From: Burkholderiales bacterium
GTDB taxonomy: Bacteria > Pseudomonadota > Gammaproteobacteria > Burkholderiales > Burkholderiaceae_E
Direction: 5' to 3'
Assembly (NCBI GenBank): GCA_003577305.1
Contig: QEVL01000011.1
Span: 1 to 64,000 of the forward strand
DNA length: 64,000 nucleotides
Shown here: piece after piece, positions 11,723 to 21,622 of the stretch
Layout of the letters: every line of letters starts with the position of its first letter
How positions within the stretch are numbered: the stretch's first letter is position 1
Program-made: the position numbers and the translations under genes
The notes under the pieces: model-generated
Seen by the model: the letters and a program-made list of their open reading frames with translations, nothing else
Told to the model about the DNA's origin: nothing
The model's database searches: none

Positions 11723-12801
11723 AGCGGTCTCCCGGCGATCGGGCGGGATCGATCGCCGGATCCCGCGTCGGCAGTGGTCGGTGCCGCCGGCGCGGCGAAC
11801 ACGCGGCTGGCGCGAATGTCGGCCTCGGCGATCGTGCACAGGTCGTCCAGATCGAGCGCGCGGTCGCGCTCGGCGAACAGGCGGCTGGCCTGCCGAAGCC
11901 TCGCGCGATCGAGCGCGTTGCGCACGCTGCGCGCGTTGGCGAAGTGCGGCTGGGTCACGCGGCGCGCGAGGTACTGCGCGAACGCTTCGCGCGCGCCCGC
12001 CCCGAAGCGGTAGTTCTGCCGTGCGAGCATCCGTTCGGCGATCGCGAGCAGTTCGTCTTCCGTGTAGTCGGGGAAGTCGAGATGGTGCGCGATGCGCGAA
12101 CTCATGCCGGGGTTGCTGCGAAAGAAGGTGTCCATCCGGTCGGCGTAGCCGGCCAGGATCACCACCAGGTCGTCGCGCTGGTTCTCCATCACCTGCAGCA
12201 GGATCTCGATCGCTTCCTGGCCGTAGTCGCGTTCGTTCTCGGGCCGGTACAGGTAGTAGGCCTCGTCGATGAACAGCACGCCGCCCATCGCCTTCTTCAG
12301 CACCTCGCGCGTCTTCGGCGCGGTGTGCCCGATGTACTGGCCGACCAGGTCGTCGCGGGTCACCGCCACCAGGTGGCCTTTGCGCACGTAACCGAGCCGG
12401 TGCAGGATCTGCGCCATGCGCATCGCGACCGTCGTCTTGCCGGTGCCGGGGTTGCCGGTGAAGCTCATGTGCAGCGAGGGCGACTGCGCGGCCAGCCCGA
12501 GGTTCAGGCGCAGCTTGTCGATGACCAGCAGCGCGGCGATGTCGCGGATGCGCTGCTTGACCGGCGCGAGCCCGACCAGTTCGCGGTCGAGTTCGTCGAG
12601 CACCGCTTCGACCTGGCTGCTCGCCAGCACTTCGGCGACGGTGCGCGCCGGCGCTGCCGCGCCCCCCTCGGGCGCGCCCGAGGGGGGCGCGGTGCCCGAT
12701 GTCCCGGACGGCGCCGGTTCGCCGCCGGCTTCGTTTGCCCGCGGCGCAGCCGCAACGGCGGCGGGCGTGGCGCCGGGGATGCGGTAGAGCGGAGCGGTCA
12801 T
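11719..12801 (-). CDS. cbbX: Red-type RuBisCO activase CbbX
   Basis: AAA+ motor that frees inhibited red-type RuBisCO from tight-binding sugar phosphates by pulling on the C-terminus of the large subunit. The 360-residue product has a variable Ala/Gly/Pro-rich N-terminal extension (about residues 1-55), then the CbbX core: Walker [10 protein letters not shown], Walker [11 protein letters not shown], and sensor residues near [10 protein letters not shown]. The start at 12801 ([10 protein letters not shown]) gives an N-terminus longer than usual; a later start would be possible. Its place directly after cbbS fits a form IC operon. Confidence 0.94.
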   Translation of the reverse strand: MTAPLYRIPGATPAAVAAAPRANEAGGEPAPSGTSGTAPPSGAPEGGAAAPARTVAEVLASSQVEAVLDELDRELVGLAPVKQRIRDIAALLVIDKLRLNLGLAAQSPSLHMSFTGNPGTGKTTVAMRMAQILHRLGYVRKGHLVAVTRDDLVGQYIGHTAPKTREVLKKAMGGVLFIDEAYYLYRPENERDYGQEAIEILLQVMENQRDDLVVILAGYADRMDTFFRSNPGMSSRIAHHLDFPDYTEDELLAIAERMLARQNYRFGAGAREAFAQYLARRVTQPHFANARSVRNALDRARLRQASRLFAERDRALDLDDLCTIAEADIRASRVFAAPAAPTTADAGSGDRSRPIAGRPL

Positions 12802-12826
12802 CGCGAATTCCGCCGGGCGCGTCGCG

Positions 12827-13261
12827 CTAGTAGCGCTCGTTTTCGGGGCGGTCGGTGGCGTAGGCGCGCACCGCGTAGCGCTGCGTGCGCCCGACTGTCT
12901 CGGTGCGCTCGAGCGCGAACCCCGGCTCGTCCTTCGGCCGGTTGACGATGAAGCTCATCGCGATCGACTCCACGCCCGCGCTCGAATCGAAGGCCAGCAT
13001 GCGGATGTAGTGGTTCGGGAACGCCTTGCGGCAGCCCGCCAGCTCCATCATCACGCCGGCGGCGTCTTTCAGGTCGAACATCGGGTTGCCGTACATCTCC
13101 CAGTAGGTGTTGCGCGGGTGCGGATCGTCGGTGTACTCGACGCTCCAGGCGTAGCCCTTGTTCAGGCCGTATTCCACCTGCATCGAGATCTCGGCGTCGG
13201 TGAGGTCGGGCAGGAAGCTGAATTGCCCCTGCGTCAGGCGGCCGATCGGGTTGGTCATCAT
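12827..13261 (-). CDS. cbbS: RuBisCO small subunit, form IC
   Basis: Small subunit of the L8S8 enzyme. The 144-residue product has the red-type start ([18 protein letters not shown]), the conserved [21 protein letters not shown], and the extended C-terminal beta-hairpin of form IC/ID proteins ([12 protein letters not shown] and beyond). Two adjacent ATGs (13261 and 13258) are possible starts. It lies 33 bases after cbbL and 25 bases before cbbX on the same strand. Confidence 0.96.
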   Translation of the reverse strand: MMTNPIGRLTQGQFSFLPDLTDAEISMQVEYGLNKGYAWSVEYTDDPHPRNTYWEMYGNPMFDLKDAAGVMMELAGCRKAFPNHYIRMLAFDSSAGVESIAMSFIVNRPKDEPGFALERTETVGRTQRYAVRAYATDRPENERY

Positions 13262-13294
13262 GGTTCGGTTCTCCCGAGTGTCGTCGTCGGTGCG

Positions 13295-14885
<1,591 letters not shown>

Positions 14886-14886
<1 letters not shown>

Positions 14887-15824
14887 TGAGCAACATCACC
14901 TTTCGCCAGCTCAAGGTGTTCGCCGAGGTGGCGCGCCACCTGAGTTTCGCGCGCGCCGCCGAATCGATGCACCTCACCCCGCCGGCGGTGACGATGCAGG
15001 TGAAGGAACTCGAAGACCGGATCGGCCTGCCGCTGTTCGAGCGCGAGGGACGCAAGGTTTCGCTCACGACCGCCGGCGAGTACTTCCTCGTCTACGCGCG
15101 CCGGCTGATCGCGACGCTGAAGGAAGCCGACGACGCGATGGCGCGCTTCAAGCGCCTCGAGACCGGTCTGCTGACGATCGGCATGGTGAGCACCGCGAAG
15201 TACTTCGTGCCGCACCTGCTGGCGCGCTTCCGGGAGCAGCATCCGGGCGTCGACGTGCGGCTGCGCGTCACCGCCAACCGCGAGCAGCTGGCGCGCCTGC
15301 TGCAGGCGAGCGAAGTCGACCTCGCGGTGATGGGGCGCCCGCCGAAGGAAGCCGCGGCACGCGCCGAGCCCTTCGCGGCGCATCCGCTGGTCTTCGTCTG
15401 CCCGCCGGGCCATCCGCTGCTGCGGGTCGGCCATCCGCCGGTGCATGCGCTCGCCCCGTACCCGTTCATCGTGCGCGAGCCCGACTCGGGCACCCGCAGC
15501 GTGATGGAGGCGTTCTTCAAGGCTCACCAGTTCGAGCCGCGCATCACGATGGAGATGTCGAGCAACGAGACGATCAAGCAGGCGGTGATCGCGGGCATGG
15601 GCATCAGTTTCCTGTCGCTGCACACGATCGGCCTGGAGGTGCGCAGCGGGCTGATGCAGGTGCTGGCGGTGGAGGGCACTCCGGTGATGCGCAGCTGGAA
15701 CGTGGTGCACCTGCTGTCGAAGGTGCTCTCGCCGGCTGCCGAGGCGTTCCGCTACTTCATCATCGAGGCCGCCGAGGAGTTCCTCGTGGCGCACGACACG
15801 CCGCTGCTGAAGGACATGAAATGA
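14886..15824 (+). CDS. cbbR: LysR-type Calvin-cycle regulator CbbR
   Basis: Activator of cbb operons. The 312-residue product has the LysR HTH (FRQLKVFAEVARHLSFARAA, then AVTMQVKELE) and a substrate-binding domain with the CbbR-like segments STAKYFVPHLLARF, VREPDSGTR and GMGISFLSLHTIGLE. It is divergent from cbbL with the operator overlapping its own start codon. The last four bases overlap arfB (ATGA). Effectors known for the family are RuBP, PEP or NADPH; none can be assigned here. Confidence 0.93.
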
Positions 15825-16234
15825 GCACTGCCGCGCGCTCGCCGAAGGTGCGCGAGGACGAGATCGAGTTCACCGCGATCCGTGCGCAAGGGGCCGGCGG
15901 CCAGAACATCAACAAGGTGTCCAATGCGGTGCAGATCCGCTTCGCGATCGGCGGCTCGTCGCTGCCGGCGCGCGTGAAGGAGCGCCTGCTCGCGCTCGAC
16001 GACCGGCGCATCTCGGCCGGGGGCGTGGTGGTGATCAAGGCGCAGCGCTTCCGCAGCCTCGAGCGCAATCGCGAGGATGCGATTGCGCGTCTTCAGGCGC
16101 TGGTCGATCTGGCGGCGCACCAGCCCGCGGCGCGCGTGCAGACGCGGCCGAGTGCGGCGGTGCGGGCGAGGCGCATCGACGAGAAGGTTCGGCACGGCCA
16201 GGTCAAGGCGCTGCGGCGCCGGATCGTCGCCTAG
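15821..16234 (+). CDS. arfB: Alternative ribosome-rescue factor / peptidyl-tRNA hydrolase ArfB
   Basis: Frees ribosomes stalled on mRNAs without a stop codon by hydrolysing the peptidyl-tRNA. The 137-residue product is a stand-alone release-factor catalytic domain with the GGQ motif (RAQGAGGQNINKVSNAVQ, about residues 22-39) and the basic C-terminal tail (AARVQTRPS to ALRRRIVA) that enters the mRNA channel. It is translationally coupled to cbbR by an ATGA overlap, although no functional link is evident. Confidence 0.93.
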   Translation: MSTAARSPKVREDEIEFTAIRAQGAGGQNINKVSNAVQIRFAIGGSSLPARVKERLLALDDRRISAGGVVVIKAQRFRSLERNREDAIARLQALVDLAAHQPAARVQTRPSAAVRARRIDEKVRHGQVKALRRRIVA

Positions 16235-16363
16235 CACCGGGCCTGCGGCGCGGCGCGCATCGGCGAATCCGGTGCGTCCGGCCGGCCGGGTGGCGCCGCG
16301 ACCGAAGAGCCGCGACAATGCGGCTGGGAAACGCAACGTCACAACCCGCGGAGGGACCGCAGA

Positions 16364-16555
16364 TTGGCAAAACCGAACTACGCATTCGCCAAGAGGCAGC
16401 GCGAGCTCGCCAAGAAGCAGAAGAAGGAAGAAAAGCTCAAACGCAGGGCCGAGCAGGCGGCGCTGGGGGAGGCGCCCGCGCAGGCCGATGCCGGTGAGCA
16501 CGAGGCCGGAACCGAAGAGGCCGGCGCGCAGCAAGCCGGCGAAGACCAGCCCTAG
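16364..16555 (+). CDS. Small lysine-rich conserved hypothetical protein
   Basis: A 63-residue protein of unknown function. It begins MAKPNYAFAKRQRELAKKQK, a charged helical N-terminus seen in short proteins of many betaproteobacteria, and continues into an Ala/Glu/Gly-rich tail. The start is TTG at 16364 with a clear ribosome site GCGGAGGGA (16348-16356) upstream; without accepting TTG the gene would be missed. The 128-base gap before it shows no other feature. No membrane segment or signal peptide. Confidence 0.7.
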   Translation: MAKPNYAFAKRQRELAKKQKKEEKLKRRAEQAALGEAPAQADAGEHEAGTEEAGAQQAGEDQP

Positions 16556-16561
16556 GGCGCG

Positions 16562-16580
16562 GCGGCCCGCTTCGGGCCGC
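16562..16580. terminator. Convergent-gene hairpin (possible bidirectional terminator)
   Basis: Perfect 8-bp stem GCGGCCCG (16562-16569) and CGGGCCGC (16573-16580) with a 3-base loop, between the 3' ends of the small lysine-rich gene and the convergent aminotransferase. It touches the aminotransferase stop codon. There is no T-run on either side, so termination would need Rho or act only on mRNA stability. Confidence 0.45.
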
Positions 16581-17746
16581 TACAGTCTGGCGAGGCGCCC
16601 GAGCGCCTCTCGCAGCGTCTCGTCGGCCTTGGCGAAGCAGAAGCGCACCGTGCGGTTCTCGGCCGGCTCGCCGTAGAACGCCGACAGCGGAATCGCCGCC
16701 ACGCCGATCTCGGCGGTCAGCCATTTCGCGAATTCGACCTCGCTCAGGTCGGAGATCGCGCTGTAGTCGACCACCTGGAAGTAGGTGCCCTCGCAGGGCA
16801 GCAGCCGGAACCGCGTCGCAGCGAGTCCGGCACGGAACAGGTCGCGCTTGCGCTGGTAGAAGGCCGCGAGTCCGCGCCACGGCGCCGGATCGCGCATGTA
16901 GGCGGCCAGACCGTGCTGCATCGGCGTGTTCACCGAGAACACGTTGTACTGGTGGATCTTGCGGAACTCGGCGGTCAGCGGCGCCGGTGCCGCGCAGTAC
17001 CCGACCTTCCAGCCGGTGACGTGGAACGTCTTGCCGAACGACGAGATGACGAAGGCGCGCTCCGCCAGCCGCGGATAGCGGCTGACCGACTGGTGCGGCT
17101 CGTCGTCGTACACCATGTGCTCGTAGACCTCGTCGGAGACGACGAACAGGCCGTGCTCGACCGCGATCGACTCGAGTTCGCGAAGATCGGGCTCGCGCAG
17201 GATCGTTCCGCTCGGGTTGTGCGGCGAGTTGACCAGGATCGCGCGGGTGCGCGGGCCGAGCGCTGCCCGCACCGCCTTCCAGGGCACGCGGAACTGCGCG
17301 TCCATCGGCACCGGGACCGCGCTCCCGCCGGCGAGTTCGATCGCCGGCACATAGCTGTCGTATGCCGGCTCGATCACGATCACTTCGTCGCCGGGCCTCA
17401 CGATCGCCAGCACTGCGGTGAGGATCGCCTGCGTGGCGCCCGCCGTGATCGTGATCTCGTGGTTCCAGTCGTAGCGCGCGCCGCAGGTTTCGGCGATCTT
17501 CTGCGCCACCACCCGGCGCAGTTCGGGATTGCCCGCCATCGGGGCATACTGGTTCAGGCTGCTGCGCATCGCGTCGGCGACCGCGTCGGCCAGGCGCGGA
17601 TCGCAGTCGAAGTCGGGGAACCCCTGGCCGAGGTTGACCGCGTTCTTCTCGACGGCCAGCGCCGACATGACCGTGAAGATCGTCGTGCCCACTTTCGGCA
17701 GCCGGGTTTCGATCGGGGGCGGGGCGAAGCTCTGCGCGGCGTCCAT
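16580..17746 (-). CDS. PLP-dependent aminotransferase, methionine/kynurenine type
   Basis: A 388-residue fold-type I aminotransferase resembling YbdL-type methionine aminotransferases and kynurenine-oxoglutarate transaminases. Visible features are the start region RLPKVGTTIFTVMSALA, NLGQGFPDFD, NSPHNPSG, the SDEVYEHMVYD aspartate that holds PLP, the PLP lysine in SSFGKTFHVTGWKVG, and the C-terminal substrate-carboxylate Arg in TVRFCFAK. It transfers the amino group of a hydrophobic or sulfur amino acid to a 2-oxo acid; methionine salvage is a likely context. ATG at 17746 fits the family N-terminus. Confidence 0.88.
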   Translation of the reverse strand: MDAAQSFAPPPIETRLPKVGTTIFTVMSALAVEKNAVNLGQGFPDFDCDPRLADAVADAMRSSLNQYAPMAGNPELRRVVAQKIAETCGARYDWNHEITITAGATQAILTAVLAIVRPGDEVIVIEPAYDSYVPAIELAGGSAVPVPMDAQFRVPWKAVRAALGPRTRAILVNSPHNPSGTILREPDLRELESIAVEHGLFVVSDEVYEHMVYDDEPHQSVSRYPRLAERAFVISSFGKTFHVTGWKVGYCAAPAPLTAEFRKIHQYNVFSVNTPMQHGLAAYMRDPAPWRGLAAFYQRKRDLFRAGLAATRFRLLPCEGTYFQVVDYSAISDLSEVEFAKWLTAEIGVAAIPLSAFYGEPAENRTVRFCFAKADETLREALGRLARL

Positions 17747-17772
17747 GGCGGGGTCGTTCCTCCGGTCCCCGA

Positions 17773-18213
17773 TTATAGGTTCGCCTCGTGCGTCGACAGC
17801 GCGGCCAGCAGCGCCGCGGCGTCGGGCCGCACGATCGACAGCGCGTGCGCGCGCGCGGCCTGCCGGGCCAGTGCGAGAAGCGCCTTGTCGCGGGTGACCA
17901 GCCAGGTCGCGCGCTCGGCCACCGCCAGGTCGACGAACTTCTGGTCGTCGCGGTCGCGGCACGCCAGTGCGCAGCACGGCGCGCGCGCGCACCGGTGCAC
18001 CCAGCGGTCCCAGGCCGCGCTCGCCGCGGCGCGCGCGCGCTCGTCCAGTCCGAAAGTCGGGCGCGCGATCACGTCGAGCCATTCGGCCCGGATTTCGTCG
18101 CTGCCCAGCACCGTGAGTGCGCCCGTCTCGATGCCGCGCGCGATCGGTGCGACCGCGGGCTCGGCAAACACCAGCCAGTCGAGCCAGACGTTCGTGTCGA
18201 GTACCGCCTTCAT
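17773..18213 (-). CDS. PIN-domain protein (putative toxin-like nuclease)
   Basis: A 146-residue PIN domain, a Mg-dependent RNase fold. Visible acidic residues are in LDTNVWLDW (Asp6), the mid-protein Glu in SDEIRAEWLD, and RDRDDQKFVDLAV plus LVTRDKALL near the C-terminus. This resembles the COG1569 PIN group whose partners are short antitoxins. No small antitoxin gene was found next to it on either side, so it may be solitary or non-toxic. The gene is on the same strand as the aminotransferase, 26 bases upstream of it. Confidence 0.75.
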   Translation of the reverse strand: MKAVLDTNVWLDWLVFAEPAVAPIARGIETGALTVLGSDEIRAEWLDVIARPTFGLDERARAAASAAWDRWVHRCARAPCCALACRDRDDQKFVDLAVAERATWLVTRDKALLALARQAARAHALSIVRPDAAALLAALSTHEANL

Positions 18214-18285
18214 GGCCTCGCGGCGTGCCTCGCGCGCGAGGCCCCGGCGCGCGAGGCCGTCGCCGGGGGCGGGGCGGCGCCGCGC

Positions 18286-18864
18286 CTATTGCGCCGGATA
18301 GACGTCGACGCGTCGCGCCTCGCGGTCGTCGCCGCCACCGGTGGTTTCCTGCGGCCTGACCATCACGATGCGCTCGGCGGGCACGCCCGCGGCGAGCAGC
18401 GCTTCGCGTGTCGCGATCGCGCGATCGCGCGCGAGGACCGCGTTTGCTGCTGCATCGCCGTGCCGATCGTGAAAGCCCGAGATGCCGATCTTCGCCGACG
18501 CGTCGCCGCGCGCCCACTCGGCGATCGCCGCGAGTTGCGCGGCGGCATCGGACGGAAGTGCGGACTTCCCGGTCTCGAAGTGAAAGCGCACCTGCGCCGG
18601 ATACCCGGCGCCGACTGCCGGGGCCGGGGCGACGTCGACCTCGGCGGCAGTGGGGCTGCCGCCGACGGCTGCCGCGCCGGCCTGCGCTGCTGCCGCGGCG
18701 CCCTCCTGTGAGGCCGCAGGGAGCGCGGCTTGCACCGGGGCGGATCCGCCCCCGCTTGCCGAGAGGATGCCGATCACGATCGAGGCGGCGACCGCGATCG
18801 TGACTGCGATGCCGAGAATCCAGGCGAGCAGCGCCTGGTGCTCGTTCTGTTGTTCGTCGTCCAT
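18286..18864 (-). CDS. OmpA-family peptidoglycan-binding membrane protein
   Basis: A 192-residue protein with a short cytoplasmic N-terminus, one membrane segment at about residues 12-35 (LLAWILGIAVTIAVAASIVI), a long Ala/Gly/Pro linker and a C-terminal OmpA-like domain (VRFHFETGKSALPSDA, then RDRAIATREALLAAGVPAERI). It is probably anchored in the inner membrane and holds the peptidoglycan. The ATG at 18864 (MDDEQQNEHQ) gives a normal N-terminus; the longer start adds 21 atypical residues. Function beyond cell-wall anchoring is unknown. Confidence 0.78.
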   Translation of the reverse strand: MDDEQQNEHQALLAWILGIAVTIAVAASIVIGILSASGGGSAPVQAALPAASQEGAAAAAQAGAAAVGGSPTAAEVDVAPAPAVGAGYPAQVRFHFETGKSALPSDAAAQLAAIAEWARGDASAKIGISGFHDRHGDAAANAVLARDRAIATREALLAAGVPAERIVMVRPQETTGGGDDREARRVDVYPAQ

Positions 18865-18930
18865 GATCGAGCGTCCCCGAAGCAAACCCGTGATTATAGC
18901 GAGCCGTGGCGGCGCGGCCGCGCGCACGCC

Positions 18931-19953
18931 CTAGACGACGACCGGCTCCGGTTCCAGCTCGATGCCGAATCGCTGCCTGACCGATTCACGGATTCGCGTG
19001 GCCAGCGCGACGATCTGCGCGCCGCTCGCATTGCCGTGATTCACCAGCACCAGCGCGTGCCGCTCGTGCACGCCGGCATCGCCGTCGCGCCAGCCCTTCC
19101 AGCCGCACCGATCGATCATCCAGGCCGCCGAGAGCTTGGCGGTGGCGGGCGAGATGCCCGGGTAGATCGGCATCCCGGAATGTGCCCGGGCGAGTTGCTC
19201 GGCCCGCGCGCGCTCGACGACCGGGTTCCTGAAGAAGCTGCCCGCGTTGCCGATTTCGGCCGGGTCGGGCAGCTTGCGGCGGCGAATCGCGCAGACCGCG
19301 TCGGCGACTTCGCGAGCGCCGGGCGAGGCCACGCCGCGCGTACGCAACTCGTCGCGCAGTTCGCCGTAGTCGAGACAGGGCCGCGGCGTGCGCGACAGCC
19401 TGAAGCGCACTGCGGTGATCAGCCACTGCGCGTCCGCGCCGTGCCTGAAGACGCTGTCGCGATACCCGAAGCTGCAGTCGCCGGCGTCGAAGCGGCGGAG
19501 CGCGCCATCGGGAAGCGACACCGCATCGAGCGAATCGAAGCGCTCGCAGACCTCCACCCCGTAGGCGCCGACGTTCTGCACCGGGGCTGCGCCGACGGTG
19601 CCCGGAATCAGCGACAGGTTCTCCAGCCCGTTCAGGCCGAGCCCGAGCGTCCATTCGACGAACCCGTGCCAGTTCTCGCCCGCGGCCGCCTCGACCAGCG
19701 TCTCGCCCGCCCGCTCGCCGAGCACCCGGCGGCCGCCGAGCATGACCCGCAGCACCGTGCCGGGCGGATCGCGACTGAAAAGCAGGTTGCTTCCGCCGCC
19801 GAGCACGAGTGCGGGCGGCCGCTCGCGCAGCAGCGCGAGCACGGCGGGAAGCTCGGCCGGGTCACGCAGTTCGACCAGGCGCTCGGCGCGCGCGTCGACG
19901 CCGAAGCTGTTCAGCGCCTTCAGGGAGACCGCGCGGCGGACGATCGGCGCCAT
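18931..19953 (-). CDS. murB: UDP-N-acetylenolpyruvoylglucosamine reductase
   Basis: Reduces UDP-GlcNAc-enolpyruvate to UDP-MurNAc with NADPH, the second committed step of peptidoglycan synthesis. The 340-residue product is a type I MurB: FAD-binding LVLGGGSNLLFS, SLIPGTVGAAPVQNVGAYGVE, the proton-donor serine in NAGSFFRNPV, and the C-terminal HALVLVNHGNASG. ATG 19953 begins at the first conserved residues, leaving 17 bases after scpA. Essential housekeeping gene. Confidence 0.95.
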   Translation of the reverse strand: MAPIVRRAVSLKALNSFGVDARAERLVELRDPAELPAVLALLRERPPALVLGGGSNLLFSRDPPGTVLRVMLGGRRVLGERAGETLVEAAAGENWHGFVEWTLGLGLNGLENLSLIPGTVGAAPVQNVGAYGVEVCERFDSLDAVSLPDGALRRFDAGDCSFGYRDSVFRHGADAQWLITAVRFRLSRTPRPCLDYGELRDELRTRGVASPGAREVADAVCAIRRRKLPDPAEIGNAGSFFRNPVVERARAEQLARAHSGMPIYPGISPATAKLSAAWMIDRCGWKGWRDGDAGVHERHALVLVNHGNASGAQIVALATRIRESVRQRFGIELEPEPVVV

Positions 19954-19970
19954 CTCGGGCGGCGAGGTGT

Positions 19971-20840
19971 TCAGCTCGGCTGGTAGGCGAGCCGCACGTA
20001 GATCGGCGCGAACGCCTCGGCCTGGGTGATCTCGATCAGCGATTCGCGCGCCAGCTCGAGCAGCGCGATGAAAGTGACCACCACCACCGGGATTCCGCGG
20101 CCGACGTCGAACAGCTCCTCGAATTCGGCGAAGCGGCGGTCCTGCAGCTTGCGCAGCACGAAGGTCATGAACTCGCGCACCGACAGTTCCTCGCGGCTGA
20201 TCCGGTGGTGTTGCGTGAGCTTCGCGCGGCGCAGGATGTCGGCCCACGCGCTCTGCAGGTCGACCGGATGAACTTCGGGCAGCCGCGTGGTCACCGCCTC
20301 TTCGATCCAGGCCTGCGCGCGCAGGAAGTCGCGCCCGAGCTGGGGCAGCGTGTCGAGCTGCTGTGCGCCCAGCTTGATGCGCTCGTACTCGATCAGCCGG
20401 CGCGCCAGTTCGGCACGCGGATCCTCGACCTCCTCGCCGCTGTCGGCCTTCTTCATCGGCAGCAGCATGCGCGACTTGATCGAGATCAGCAGCGCCGCCA
20501 TCAGCAGGTATTCGGCCGCGAGTTCGAGATTGCGGCTGCGGATCTCGTCGATGTAGGCGAGGTATTGCCGCGTGACCTCGGCCATCGGGATGTCGAGGAT
20601 GTTGAAATTCTGCCGCCGGATCAGGTAGAGGAGCACGTCGAGCGGCCCCTCGAAAGTCTCGAGGAACACCTCGAGCGCATCGGGCGGGATGTACAGGTCT
20701 GCGGGCAGCCGGACCATCGGCTCGCCGTACAGCCGCGCGACCACCTTCAGCTCGAGTTGTTCGGGCTCGGCGTGCGGCGCCGCCTCGTCGTCCGGCATCG
20801 GCGTCGTGTCGACCGCGGTGTCGGCGGATGCTGCGCTCAA
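19971..20840 (-). CDS. scpA: Segregation and condensation protein A
   Basis: Kleisin subunit that bridges SMC heads in the bacterial condensin complex. The 289-residue product has an acidic N-terminal extension, the ScpA core (FEGPLDVLLYLIRRQNFNIL, YLLMAALLISIKSRMLLP) and a C-terminal winged-helix region (VTFIALLELARESLIEITQ). The start overlaps the upstream DUF3460 gene by four bases. scpB is not in the window. Confidence 0.94.
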   Translation of the reverse strand: MSAASADTAVDTTPMPDDEAAPHAEPEQLELKVVARLYGEPMVRLPADLYIPPDALEVFLETFEGPLDVLLYLIRRQNFNILDIPMAEVTRQYLAYIDEIRSRNLELAAEYLLMAALLISIKSRMLLPMKKADSGEEVEDPRAELARRLIEYERIKLGAQQLDTLPQLGRDFLRAQAWIEEAVTTRLPEVHPVDLQSAWADILRRAKLTQHHRISREELSVREFMTFVLRKLQDRRFAEFEELFDVGRGIPVVVVTFIALLELARESLIEITQAEAFAPIYVRLAYQPS

Positions 20841-21025
20841 GTGTAGTCTTTCGGGTAATAGACGTAGGGCTGCTGCGCGACCCGCGATTCACGGTAGCGG
20901 CGGGTGGCGCCGGCATCCTGCGGCCGGTCCCAGAGCAGCGCGCGGCCCTCGCGCTGCGAGGCCTCGAGCCGGGGATTCTTCCGCTTCAGCTCGGCGATGA
21001 AGCGGGTGATCTCGGATTCGTACAT
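20837..21025 (-). CDS. DUF3460 family small protein
   Basis: A 62-residue protein of unknown function. It resembles DUF3460, short proteins of betaproteobacteria that usually precede scpA: MYESEITRFIAELKRKNP at the start and the aromatic end QQPYVYYPKDY. It overlaps scpA by four bases (ATGA), so the two are co-translated. A link to chromosome segregation is suggested only by this conserved position. Confidence 0.82.
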   Translation of the reverse strand: MYESEITRFIAELKRKNPRLEASQREGRALLWDRPQDAGATRRYRESRVAQQPYVYYPKDYT

Positions 21026-21117
21026 GGCGGGGTTCTCCAGCGCGATTCTAAGCGATCCCGGGAGGCAGCCCGACGCGGCGGATTCGACGATACTTGCGCC
21101 GATCCCGGGAGATGTCC

Positions 21118-21612
21118 ATGAAGCGTTCGATCCTGACAGGCTGGCTGTGCTCGCTGCTCGCGCTGATGGGCGCCTGCGACTTCATCGCGCAGCGCGACCT
21201 GCGCCCGGGGCAGTCCACCGTCGAGGAGGTGCGCAAGCTGATGGGCAAGCCGGGCACCATCTGGGAGGAGCGCGACGGAAGCCAGGTGTTCGAGTACGCG
21301 CGCGGGCCCGAAGGCTCCGAGACCTGGATGGTCGAGATCGGTCCCGACGGCGTGTATCGCGGAATGGAGAACGCGCTGGCCCCGGGGAACCTCGCCCGGG
21401 TCCGTGCGGGGATGAGCCGCGACGACCTGCGCCGGATGCTCGGCAAGCCCGGTTCGGAGGAGTCGTTTCCCGCCCTGGGCGAGGTCGTCTGGACCTGGCG
21501 GGTCAAGGGCGACGTCGTCGCCACCGAGATGTTCCATGCGCACCTCGACGCGCAAGGGCGCGTCGTGCGCACCAGCCGCTCGCCGGACCCGAACCTGCTC
21601 AAGGGCGGATAG
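21118..21612 (+). CDS. Small lipoprotein, SmpA/OmlA-like
   Basis: A 164-residue secreted protein. The ATG at 21118 follows GGGAG by six bases and gives a signal peptide MKRSILTGWLCSLLALMGAC with a lipobox-like cysteine at residue 20. The mature part contains two SmpA/OmlA-like repeats (LRPGQSTVEEVRKLMGKPG and VRAGMSRDDLRRMLGKPG), the fold of BamE. It is likely anchored in the outer membrane; whether it acts in BAM assembly is unknown. It is convergent with metG, 10 bases apart. Confidence 0.82.
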   Translation: MKRSILTGWLCSLLALMGACDFIAQRDLRPGQSTVEEVRKLMGKPGTIWEERDGSQVFEYARGPEGSETWMVEIGPDGVYRGMENALAPGNLARVRAGMSRDDLRRMLGKPGSEESFPALGEVVWTWRVKGDVVATEMFHAHLDAQGRVVRTSRSPDPNLLKGG

Positions 21613-21622
21613 GCGGCGCGAT

